Shown here: in pieces, positions 26,136 to 33,504 of the stretch
Layout of the letters: each line of letters begins with the position of its first letter
How positions within the stretch are numbered: position 1 is the stretch's first letter
Source of the DNA: Gemmatimonadota bacterium
GTDB lineage: Bacteria; Gemmatimonadota; Gemmatimonadetes; Longimicrobiales; Gaopeijiaceae
NCBI GenBank assembly: GCA_028873815.1
Contig: JAPPNN010000040.1
Coordinates: forward strand, 63,405-127,404
Reading direction: 5' to 3'
DNA length: 64,000 nt
Notes under the pieces: generated by a model
What the model was told of the DNA's origin: nothing
The model's input: only the letters and a program-made list of their open reading frames with translations
The model's database searches: none
Position numbers and translations under genes: made by a program

Positions 26136-27491
26136 ATGAAAACCTGGATCGACCGGGCATCTTTCCCCGGCAGCCTGTTCCACGTTTCGCTGATTGTCGT
26201 CCTGGCGGGCTGCGCCGATGGTTCGAATCAGGCATCAGCGCCCGGTGCGACGACGGTCCGGGACAGCGCGGGCGTGCGTATCGTGACCAGTGCGGCGCCG
26301 CTGTGGGGCGCGGGAGCCGAGTGGACGGTGGCCCCTGAGCCATCCGTTACGACCGGCAACGACGAGCCGATGGGCAACGGGGCGGACATCCTCTTCGGAT
26401 CGATTCGAGCCATGGTGGTGCTGCCGAGCGGGCGCTTCGCAGTCGCCGACGAACACTCCGCCGTCGTTTCGGTTTTCGATCCCGACGGGCAGTTCGTCCA
26501 CCGCTTCGGCGGCCGTGGAGAAGGGCCAGGCGAAGTTGGCGGCATCTGGGACCTTTACGCATGCGCTGGAGACACGGTCATCGTGCGCTTTCGAACCGAA
26601 CTCAGCTTCTTCGGCGGCGACGGCGAGTTCATGCGCCGCATCAACAGTTCGGGCGCGGGCACGACCTGGTCACTCGAGGCGGTGGCGCCCGACTGCCGCA
26701 ACTTCATCGCCTCGCGATCTGCGGCCGGACCAACGCCGCCGTCAGGTCAGGAGTGGCTGTTGCACAGCGTGCTCGTGCACACTGACGATGGGTTTGTCGC
26801 CACCGACACCGTGGCCCAGGAGGTGACAGGCGAGGGGTTCACGGGTTCGCCGCGAGGAGAGGACGTCTTCGTGGCGCTCCCCTGGACACCGGTCGACGCC
26901 AATGTGGAGCTCAGGGGCGACCAGTTGCTTGCGGGATACGGGCGGTGGGCGGAGTTCCGGATCCATTCCCTCGGCAGGGGCCTTGAGCAGCTGATCCGCT
27001 GGCACGCCACTCCCGACGAGGTCACGGCCGCCGACCACGACCGGTACATGGCCAAGCGCAGTGAGTTCCTCGCCAGGTACGAAGGCAGTCCCGACGCGCT
27101 ATTCGCCTTCCCCTCGCTGCGCGAGTTTCCACGGGTCCCGACCCACAAGCCGTTCTTTGACCGTTTCCTGATCGACGACGCGGGCAACATCTGGGCTCGC
27201 CACTTTCCATCGACCGGGCTCGGCATCCAGGATCTGCGTCCGCCGCGCGACCCCGCCCCGCCCGCAACCTGGACGGTGCTCGACTCAGCTGGTGTCTGGT
27301 TGGGACCCGTGCGCCTGCCCGACGGGTTCGCCGCGCACGAGGTGGCGAACGGCTGTGTATACGGGGTCCACACCTCGCCGCTCGGGGCACAGACTGTCAG
27401 GGTCTATCGACTCGTCCGCGGGGCCTCGACTGGCGACGGGCCGCCTCACCCTTCCTCGGTACGTAGTACATGCCTGGACGCCCCGTTGTGA
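26136..27491 (+). CDS. 6-bladed beta-propeller lipoprotein
   Basis: 451 aa from the ATG at 26136, which puts the signal peptide (MKTWIDRASF, hydrophobic core, LAGC lipobox) at the N-terminus; an in-frame ATG at 26088 would add 16 residues before it. Propeller blades show as SVFDPDGQFVHRFGGRGEGPGEV (about residues 108-130) and similar NHL-type turns. DSAGVRIVTS, shortly after the lipobox, is recurrent in this Gemmatimonadota family. No enzymatic motif is seen. Probably an outer-membrane or periplasmic lipoprotein of unknown function. Confidence 0.7.
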   Translation: MKTWIDRASFPGSLFHVSLIVVLAGCADGSNQASAPGATTVRDSAGVRIVTSAAPLWGAGAEWTVAPEPSVTTGNDEPMGNGADILFGSIRAMVVLPSGRFAVADEHSAVVSVFDPDGQFVHRFGGRGEGPGEVGGIWDLYACAGDTVIVRFRTELSFFGGDGEFMRRINSSGAGTTWSLEAVAPDCRNFIASRSAAGPTPPSGQEWLLHSVLVHTDDGFVATDTVAQEVTGEGFTGSPRGEDVFVALPWTPVDANVELRGDQLLAGYGRWAEFRIHSLGRGLEQLIRWHATPDEVTAADHDRYMAKRSEFLARYEGSPDALFAFPSLREFPRVPTHKPFFDRFLIDDAGNIWARHFPSTGLGIQDLRPPRDPAPPATWTVLDSAGVWLGPVRLPDGFAAHEVANGCVYGVHTSPLGAQTVRVYRLVRGASTGDGPPHPSSVRSTCLDAPL

Positions 27492-27639
27492 GCAAGCCTG
27501 AGTTCCGAGGCGGGTCGCGGCATTGTGGTCAGGTACTGTCATATGTCCGGCCTCTTGATGCGGCGCTCATGGGCCGCGGGCCCGTGTGGTGGTCGTGAGA
27601 TCGGATCCAAATCGGTATAGGGGGCTTTCAGGCCATCCG

Positions 27640-27839
27640 AAACGAACTGGTGTTCCCGACCCCGGCCAGCTACGGATCCGCTTTCTCGCCGCGCCGGCTC
27701 GCTTGCTGAACAACCGCCATGGCTCCTGTGCAGAGGAGCCGCCTCAGGTCGCGCTGGCCCACCTTCGATATCCTGCCAGCTTCGGGTTACCCCCGGTCGT
27801 GTGCTGCCGGGGCACAACGCCGAGCCACGCTGAGAAGCG
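27640..27839 (-). pseudogene. IS110-family transposase remnant (C-terminal part)
   Basis: Read leftwards from 27839, the sequence encodes RFSAWLGVVPRQHTTGGNPKL, then after a frameshift GQRDLRRLLCTGAMAVVQQAS, then RRGEKADP and a stop followed by LAGVG. This is the order of motifs in the C-terminal transposase_20 domain of IS110-family proteins. Frameshift, stop and loss of the N-terminal RuvC-like domain make it inactive. It abuts the IS481 remnant at about 27839/27840. Confidence 0.7.
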
Positions 27840-28035
27840 GACGACCTGGTACGAGAGCCTCGAGGAGATGCAGAAGGACTTGGACGGCTATCTTGAGACT
27901 TACAACACCCGCCGGCCCCACCGCGGCCGCGGCATGGAGGGTGCGACGCCCTACGAGGTCTTCAAGGCCAAGCTCCCGCGGCAGCTGTCCACTCGGAAGC
28001 CTGCAGCCAGAAAGGAGGTCAAGACCGCAGCGTAG
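27840..28035 (+). pseudogene. IS481-family transposase remnant (C-terminal part)
   Basis: The last 65 codons carry TTWYESLEEMQKDLDGYLETY, then NTRRPHRGRGMEGATPYEVF, the conserved end of IS481-type DDE transposases. The catalytic DDE core is missing. Just downstream (about 28058-28083) is a stretch starting TGTCAGGT and ending TTGTACA, which resembles an IS481 terminal repeat and probably marks the right end of the old element. The open frame continues leftwards through the IS110 debris by chance. It lies immediately beside the low-GC NTPase gene. Confidence 0.75.
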
Positions 28036-28095
28036 ACCTGACCTCGGCGAGGCCGGATGTCAGGTGATTACCGTACTTGTACAGCCGAGCAGTGA

Positions 28096-30282
28096 CTACT
28101 GCGCTACGAGCAGGTCCAGGTACGCAGCGGCCATTGCCGTCTCTTCCGCACCATCTTGTTGAAGACCTCGGACACTCTGCTCTATCGTGTCGGGAATCCA
28201 TCTCCTGATTACTGGCAAGACTTCCTTAGCGGGATCCGCATCCCTCATGTAGGATACCACGTCGCGACAAGCCTCACAGAACGAAAGCAATCGTTCTCGG
28301 TCGCCTATACGTGTCGCAATCACCTCTCTTACTCCTGCATCTATACACTCTTTGATCTCACGGCGCATGATGTTATTTCCGTGTTCCGCACTCCAATCCA
28401 CACTCAACAAGTAGTACCAACGATACGACCGCCAAAACTCGTCTTGCGCTGCATCCTGAAGGATGTTGGCGGAAAGTCGTTGGCCAAGGTCCCTCACAAC
28501 CTCGTCCGTAGTACCACTGTATTCATTGATTGTCTGAGACTCTGACAGGTACTGAAACACTTTTGTAACAACAAAGCGATTATACTCTATCAGATTCCGC
28601 AAGAAGCCCACTTGATTGTTCCCCTGCTGATAAGTGGTACATTCGTGTATAATCCGCCCAAGTAGCGTACCGTCGTTGTCGCAATCGCGTAACCGGAGAT
28701 CATCCTCAGGGTCAATAGTACACAACGCTTGTGCGATCCTTTCTACGGCAGCAGGACCGAGGTTTGGTGCGTTACTCTTCCCAATCTCTCTTGCTACCTC
28801 GCAAAGAGCTTGCAGCAATCCTCTAGTCCTACCTTTTCTCCCAACAATTCTGGACCACTCACAAAGTACTCCCTTCACCTCAGCATCGCCTTCTGTTCCG
28901 GTGTCCGCCGCCCTCGTCAACTGCGTCGCAAACCTGACTCGTTCTTCTGGCGATAGCTCTTCACTAGGAATAGTGAACAGAAAATACCGATCAATAGTCC
29001 GACGACAGCACACGCGTCGCTCCATTGACCACCGTGCTTGTCTGTCACCATGCGCAGCACTCTCATTCCCTTCTCTCAGCTCTGGAAAAGCGCCGCAGAT
29101 CAACTGCGTCAACGAGGTAGTGATATTCGGCGGCATCTCCAAGTTCTTCAACGATGTCGCCAACCAAACAGAAGGGGGATCATCGTCAGAGACCCCGTCT
29201 TCCCCGCTCTCGCCAATGAGCCTATACCTGCTGGCACTGAGCATGGCATACACCTCGGGATAGACCACGCGACACAGTTCGATGACAAAAAAGTCGATAA
29301 GATCAACTCTCCCCTTGACGGGTGGCAGGGATAGCCTAAGGGCATTGACGTAGCGCTTTATTCCACGAACGGTGCTAAAGTGCGTCGCCATACCCTGCTT
29401 GAGCATCTTTTCGTAGCGGCGCGGGTTGAGCGGTTCTTTCGACACAAGCCTTCTGACGTCATCCAGCTCCTCTGTTAGGATTGTACGCAGTGCTGCGCGC
29501 CCGGGTCTCGGAATATTGTAGGAAACATGAATGATCTTCTCCAGGTACCTGCGACCCGACACTGGGTCATCGCGATCCAGGTGTCGCTCCACGACAGCGC
29601 TGTCGAATGCAAGTACGTATGTGATGTTCTTGAAGTCGGCGCATAGTCGCACCGTCCGAAAAAGCAACTCTGTGACATCAGGCTCAAGTCTGTCGATATC
29701 GTCCACAAACACGATGACTCGTCGCCCGAGCGACTCTAGCTTGCGGTCGATGGCCTCTTTACGATCGGAGATACTCTGCTTGCTGAGTTGATTCCCTATG
29801 GCCTTTGTAAGCGCCGCTGTTCCAGGAGGCACCACCGGACACAATGACGCGATGAGAGGACCGAATTCCTTCAGTAGTTTGCCTATGTTCGAATTGCCAG
29901 CGTTCGCGCCAATCTTGTCGGCAAGTTGCGCAAAGAACATCCGAATCAACTGCTCGACATTGCCGTAGAGCCAAGGATTAAAGTTGACAATAATTGGCTG
30001 AAGACGCGAACTGTCATGAGGTGTCGTTTCATCTGGCCGCTTTGAGCCTGACTCAAGACGACCAGAAAGCAGGTGGAGGAATGAGGACTTCCCTGTACCC
30101 CATGGAGCGTTTAGTCCTATGACTATGGGCTGGTGAGTGTCCGTGGCTTCGATCTGCCGAGCCAGGGCTTCGACTAGTTGGTCTCGACTTAGGAGGTCCT
30201 TTTGTGTCTTGCGAATCGGTTCGTCGTCCCGCAGTGACTCAATCGACAACGGCCTGTCGGGATTCCCAGGGTTGTTACTCAT
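28096..30282 (-). CDS. KAP-family P-loop NTPase, low-GC acquired gene
   Basis: 728 aa from the ATG at 30282, with CCGGAGG about 13 bases upstream. Walker A is GLNAPWGTGKSS (residues 56-67), FNPW at 101-104 is the conserved KAP motif, and Walker B is RVIVFVDDIDRL (188-199), followed by the ITYVLAFD sensor strand. The usual membrane hairpin of KAP proteins is not obvious; residues 141-160 are only moderately hydrophobic, so the protein may be soluble. The C-terminal 400 residues are helical and unassigned. Base composition drops to roughly 35-50% GC, far below the neighbours, and both sides are transposase debris, so the gene is very likely acquired. KAP NTPases occur in several anti-phage systems, for example as ATPase components, but a defence role here is inference. 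Confidence 0.8.
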   Translation of the reverse strand: MSNNPGNPDRPLSIESLRDDEPIRKTQKDLLSRDQLVEALARQIEATDTHQPIVIGLNAPWGTGKSSFLHLLSGRLESGSKRPDETTPHDSSRLQPIIVNFNPWLYGNVEQLIRMFFAQLADKIGANAGNSNIGKLLKEFGPLIASLCPVVPPGTAALTKAIGNQLSKQSISDRKEAIDRKLESLGRRVIVFVDDIDRLEPDVTELLFRTVRLCADFKNITYVLAFDSAVVERHLDRDDPVSGRRYLEKIIHVSYNIPRPGRAALRTILTEELDDVRRLVSKEPLNPRRYEKMLKQGMATHFSTVRGIKRYVNALRLSLPPVKGRVDLIDFFVIELCRVVYPEVYAMLSASRYRLIGESGEDGVSDDDPPSVWLATSLKNLEMPPNITTSLTQLICGAFPELREGNESAAHGDRQARWSMERRVCCRRTIDRYFLFTIPSEELSPEERVRFATQLTRAADTGTEGDAEVKGVLCEWSRIVGRKGRTRGLLQALCEVAREIGKSNAPNLGPAAVERIAQALCTIDPEDDLRLRDCDNDGTLLGRIIHECTTYQQGNNQVGFLRNLIEYNRFVVTKVFQYLSESQTINEYSGTTDEVVRDLGQRLSANILQDAAQDEFWRSYRWYYLLSVDWSAEHGNNIMRREIKECIDAGVREVIATRIGDRERLLSFCEACRDVVSYMRDADPAKEVLPVIRRWIPDTIEQSVRGLQQDGAEETAMAAAYLDLLVAQ

Positions 30283-30300
30283 CGATACATTGCCTCCGGA

Positions 30301-30622
30301 TGTAGCGGTCTCGGTTTATTGGACAAGTGGGCGGGGTCGACATCAGGGCTGCCCTTCTGCTGAGTTTCTCGCGGGCACCGGCCGGGGTCATGTACCCCGC
30401 CGCTGGAGGGGCAAGCTGCTGTTTGTAATGGTCGATGAAGGCCCCGATCCGCGCTCCGGCCTGCCACCCGAGTGGGCCCGCACCCCCACCGGCTCCAGCA
30501 CCGGGCAGCGGTCGCCTTTCTTCCCTACGTGCCAGGCGACGACGTCTGAGGTGCAGTGGTCGACGGCCGCGAAGAGCCAGCACCAGCGCCACGGCACCGA
30601 AGCCCCACGTCTGCGCGGTCAT
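30301..30622 (-). pseudogene. IS3-type transposase remnant
   Basis: On the minus strand one frame encodes WLFAAVDHCTSDVVAWHVG, then KKGDRCPVLEPV, the second-Asp region of an IS3 rve (DDE) domain. A shifted frame then gives GAFIDHYKQQ, with MTPAGAREKLSRR after it, matching the C-terminus of such proteins after an internal deletion. TGTAGCGGTC at 30301 looks like the terminal end of the element, 18 bases from the KAP start codon. No intact transposase remains. The KAP promoter must lie within this debris. Confidence 0.65.
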
Positions 30623-31461
30623 CGGACGCTCCGGGCCACCCGGAATCCGCGGTGGAGGCTCCGGCTGCTGGCGTCGCCCCGCCGCCGGTAGGCCGAACGG
30701 AGATAGGTCGGGGCGTAGTAGAAGCCACCGCCCCGCACCACGCGATAGTCACAATCCCCCGCGTACGATGAGCTTCCGTCGGACGGAGCATCTTCGTAGT
30801 CGCCATAACAGTCGTCCAACCACTCCCACACGTTCCCCAGTACATCGTACAGGCCGAAACCATTCGGTCGGTACGAGCCGACTGGCGCCGCATACTCCTG
30901 TCGGTCCCGACAGCCGACACTACTGTCGCCGTTGGCATACTGGCACTGCTCGCGCGTCCCGTCCCCCCAGTATCGAGCCGTTTGAGTTCCTGCCCGCGCC
31001 GCGTACTCCCACTCAGCTTCACTCAGCAGTCGGTACTCCTCTCCCGTGTGTTCCGTCAACCAATCCGCATACTGCCACGCATCCTCCCATCTCACTTCGG
31101 ATACAGGACGCCTGCCGCGGCCGTACCAGTCATATGGTTCGTAGCCTCCACATCCGCCTCCCTGCACGCATGCATCCCACTCATCGAACGTGACTTCGTA
31201 CACGCCCACGGCGAACGCGTAGCCGATCGTGACCTGGCGCTGAGGCCCTTCGTTCTCCCGCCGCCCATCCTCCGTCTCCGGCGACCCCATTTTGAAGCTG
31301 CCAGCGGGCACCACGACCATCTCGGGACACACGTCGCAGTCCCGGAACACTTCGCCCATTTCCTGGCCCACAACTGATCTCGCCGGCATCAAGAACCCAA
31401 TCGCCGTCAGCGCGAACAATCCTGCCAGTCCCCCCCACCGGGTCGCACGGAATCGGGTCAT
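30619..31461 (-). CDS. Exported formylglycine-generating-enzyme-like (SUMF1-domain) protein
   Basis: 280 aa; the ATG at 31461 overlaps the stop of the ankyrin gene (ATGA). A signal peptide (about residues 10-32) precedes the FGE-sulfatase domain: PEMVVVPAGSFKMGSP, LLSEAEWEYAARAGT, YDVLGNVWEWLDD, then RVVRGGGFYYAPTYLRSAYR and GFRVARS. These motifs define the fold. The paired active-site Cys of true formylglycine-generating enzymes is not evident, so it is probably a SUMF1-fold protein of other function. It forms a two-gene operon with the upstream ankyrin protein. Confidence 0.8.
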   Translation of the reverse strand: MTRFRATRWGGLAGLFALTAIGFLMPARSVVGQEMGEVFRDCDVCPEMVVVPAGSFKMGSPETEDGRRENEGPQRQVTIGYAFAVGVYEVTFDEWDACVQGGGCGGYEPYDWYGRGRRPVSEVRWEDAWQYADWLTEHTGEEYRLLSEAEWEYAARAGTQTARYWGDGTREQCQYANGDSSVGCRDRQEYAAPVGSYRPNGFGLYDVLGNVWEWLDDCYGDYEDAPSDGSSSYAGDCDYRVVRGGGFYYAPTYLRSAYRRRGDASSRSLHRGFRVARSVR

Positions 31462-32357
31462 GGACTCGTCGCCCCCGCTTCCCGAAGCATGCGCACGATG
31501 TTGTCTCGCTCGGATGCGTTGGAGCACGACTCGGCGACCTCGAGCGGCGTCTGATCGAGACCCCTCCTCGCGTTCGGGTCCGCTCCATACTCCAGCAGCG
31601 CACGAACGAGAAGCTGCCTGCACCTGTCGATGGCGATGTGTAACGGCGTCCCAAGGGTGGTCTTCGCGTTCGGATCGGCACCGACCGCCAACAGTGCCTC
31701 CAGCACTCGCGGATTCGTCGTGTTCTGAGCTGCATGATGCAGCGGAGTCACCGGTCCCCAGGATCCATTGGGATCTGCACCCCCTTCGAGGAGCAGTTCG
31801 ACTAGTGCGACGCTGTTGGGCTGATTGCCTAGGACGTGGTAGAGCGGCGTGTAGCCGAAGCGATCCGGGCCCAAATCCGCGTCTGCGTACAGCAGTGCGG
31901 CCACCACGCCGCGAACGACCGTCACGTTGTCGGTGCGCTGAACCGCCCAATACAGCGGGCTCTCCACCCCCCCGATGGGGTTCGGGTTCGCCCCAGCCTC
32001 CAGCAGCATCTGAACCACGGCGGGAAAGCGCGACCACTCGGCCGCGTGTCTCAGGATTCCGTCCGCCTCCGGATCGGCGCCGGCTTCAAGACACTCCGCG
32101 ATGTGCACCGGTCTCGCGTCATTCCACCAGACCTCCAGGAATTGAGTGTCTCGCTTCCACAGGTTGGGAGCATCCGAGTCGCACACGGGATTGTCGGGGC
32201 TCTGTGCTGCGGCGGGTGCGACAGCCAGCAGCGTGAGCGCAAAGGTGGCTAGCAGAACCTGAAAACTCCGCGCGCTTTCGAACGAGCGCAATGGCAACCA
32301 CTCCCGCTGGTGGTGCGCTTGAGTGCGGACCGTGAATCCAGACTGTCTGCACGACAT
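31458..32357 (-). CDS. Exported ankyrin-repeat protein
   Basis: 299 aa from the ATG at 32357; a TTG at 32393 or later starts are possible, as the N-terminal 30 residues look unlike an export signal and the hydrophobic segment (VLLATFALTLLAVAPAAAQ) begins near residue 34. Six or so ankyrin repeats fill residues 90-295, with the consensus tails LLEAGANPNP, LLEGGADPNG, LLAVGADPNAK and LLEYGADPNARR. Such proteins bind other proteins in the periplasm. Overlap with the SUMF1-fold gene suggests partnership. The upstream DNA is AT-rich with a near-palindrome CGATAATATCG at about 32363. Confidence 0.75.
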   Translation of the reverse strand: MSCRQSGFTVRTQAHHQREWLPLRSFESARSFQVLLATFALTLLAVAPAAAQSPDNPVCDSDAPNLWKRDTQFLEVWWNDARPVHIAECLEAGADPEADGILRHAAEWSRFPAVVQMLLEAGANPNPIGGVESPLYWAVQRTDNVTVVRGVVAALLYADADLGPDRFGYTPLYHVLGNQPNSVALVELLLEGGADPNGSWGPVTPLHHAAQNTTNPRVLEALLAVGADPNAKTTLGTPLHIAIDRCRQLLVRALLEYGADPNARRGLDQTPLEVAESCSNASERDNIVRMLREAGATSP

Positions 32358-32523
32358 TGGCGCGATAATATCGTAATAAATTCGTGATCGCAAGCCTGGT
32401 CACGCTTGACTGGGGTCTCGCTCCCCAAACCGCCGTCGGCAACCACCCTCCCCACCCCCATCCCCTCCATCAACCGGTTGCAACTACCTTGTAATCACCA
32501 ACCCTTCCAAGCCCGGCAACGCA

Positions 32524-32778
32524 ATGCGAACGCGACTCATCAGGATCGGAAACTCACGCGGCATCCGTATCCCGAAGGCGCTTATCGAGTCAGCTTGCCT
32601 CGACGTCTCCCTGCGAATGCGCATCGTCGACACGGGCCTGCTGATCGAGCGCATTGAAGACGACCCAAAGGCCGGCTGGGCCGAGGCAGCCCGCCAACTC
32701 GCGGGTCGCTATGAAGGTGGCCTCCTGGACGACCCGACTCCCACCGGCTTTGACGAGTCCGAGTGGGAATGCGGGTAG
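32524..32778 (+). CDS. MazE/AbrB-type antitoxin-like DNA-binding protein
   Basis: 84 aa; RLIRIGNSRGIRIPKALIESA (residues 4-24) is the swapped-hairpin AbrB/MazE DNA-binding motif. The acidic C-terminus (LLDDPTPTGFDESEW) resembles the toxin-binding tail of MazE antitoxins. No MazF/PemK toxin gene follows within the 132 bases before brnT, so it is an orphan or a stand-alone regulator. Confidence 0.75.
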   Translation: MRTRLIRIGNSRGIRIPKALIESACLDVSLRMRIVDTGLLIERIEDDPKAGWAEAARQLAGRYEGGLLDDPTPTGFDESEWECG

Positions 32779-32876
32779 ACCCGCCGAGGCGGGGCGATGT
32801 CGATCTGGTTGCCCTGGGTCCGACGCGTGGCTCGGAGATCAGGAACACTCCCTTCCGGCGGGCATGTGGAAACCCG

Positions 32877-32905
32877 TTGCTGTAACTACAATCTATATGT
32901 ACACT
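32877..32905 (+). promoter_or_regulatory. Promoter of brnT-brnA
   Basis: TTGCTG (32877-32882), 17 bp, TACACT (32900-32905), then five bases before the ATG at 32911. No Shine-Dalgarno is present, so the transcript would be leaderless. The spacing matches the PIN/RHH promoter exactly. Confidence 0.55.
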
Positions 32906-32910
32906 AGTCA

Positions 32911-33504
32911 ATGGAATTCGAGTGGGACGAGACCAAGAATCAGACGAACATCCGCAAACACGGCATCGGGTTCGACACCGCCAAGCGCATCTTCGAGGGA
33001 ACCGTGGCAACATCGCGCGACAATCGCAGGGACTACGGCGAGAATCGCTATATCAGCATCGGCCGGGTGGAGCCCGAAGCGCTGATCGTGGTTGCCCACA
33101 CCGAGCGCGGTGGGCGCATCCGTCTGATCTCGGCGCGCCCCGCATCGTGGAAGGAAAGGAGAGTCTACCATGAGCGGACGCTACGATCGGCCGCTCACGC
33201 CCGAGCAGATCGCGGCAGTGACGGACGAGGGCATCGACTTCAGCGACATCCCCGAACTGGACGAAGGGTTCTGGCAGCGGGCAGAGTTCGTCGAGCCCGA
33301 TCGCACCGACCAGATTACGATGCGCGTCAAGCGCTCCGTACTGGCCTATTTCAAGGCTCCAGGAAAGGGGTACCAGACGCGAATGAACCGCGTGCTGGAG
33401 AGCTACGTGCGGCACAGGACGGGGGAGGACACGAACCGCTGACGAGGGGTCCTCCCCCCTACCGCCTCCCCTCCGTCGCCACAGCCCCGTCACCCCCCAT
33501 GTAG
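32911..33504 (+). CDS. brnT: BrnT-type toxin; reading frame lacks the normal stop
   Basis: The first 88 residues are a complete BrnT: MEFEWDETKNQTNIRKHGI, the IRLISARPASWKERRVYHE end, and the core DYGENRYISIGRV. BrnT is a RelE-fold ribonuclease toxin. In relatives the frame stops at about the point where brnA starts. Here it stays open to 33504, adding about 109 Arg/Ala/Pro-rich residues read out of frame through the whole brnA gene and past its end. That tail looks non-native. Either the stop codon has been lost or a base error removed it. The functional unit is probably residues 1-90. Confidence 0.75.
   Translation: MEFEWDETKNQTNIRKHGIGFDTAKRIFEGTVATSRDNRRDYGENRYISIGRVEPEALIVVAHTERGGRIRLISARPASWKERRVYHERTLRSAAHARADRGSDGRGHRLQRHPRTGRRVLAAGRVRRARSHRPDYDARQALRTGLFQGSRKGVPDANEPRAGELRAAQDGGGHEPLTRGPPPYRLPSVATAPSPPM
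33170..33442 (+). CDS. brnA: BrnA-type antitoxin
   Basis: 90 aa; the ATG at 33170 is preceded by GGAAAGGAGAG within the end of brnT. The sequence GFWQRAEFVEPDRTDQITMR, then VKRSVLAYFKAPGKGYQTRMNRVLESYV, is the conserved BrnA pattern with its RHH DNA-binding C-terminal half. It neutralises BrnT and represses the operon. The whole gene lies inside the extended brnT frame. Confidence 0.85.
   Translation: MSGRYDRPLTPEQIAAVTDEGIDFSDIPELDEGFWQRAEFVEPDRTDQITMRVKRSVLAYFKAPGKGYQTRMNRVLESYVRHRTGEDTNR

Noticed and set aside
27586-28035. Intact 149-aa gene
   Set aside because: It is a chance fusion of inverted IS110 debris with an IS481 C-terminal fragment.
30137-31193. Plus-strand coding regions across the IS3 remnant and SUMF1-fold gene
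   Set aside because: The minus strand has recognisable IS3 and FGE motifs; the plus-strand products are Pro/Arg/Thr-rich with no fold.
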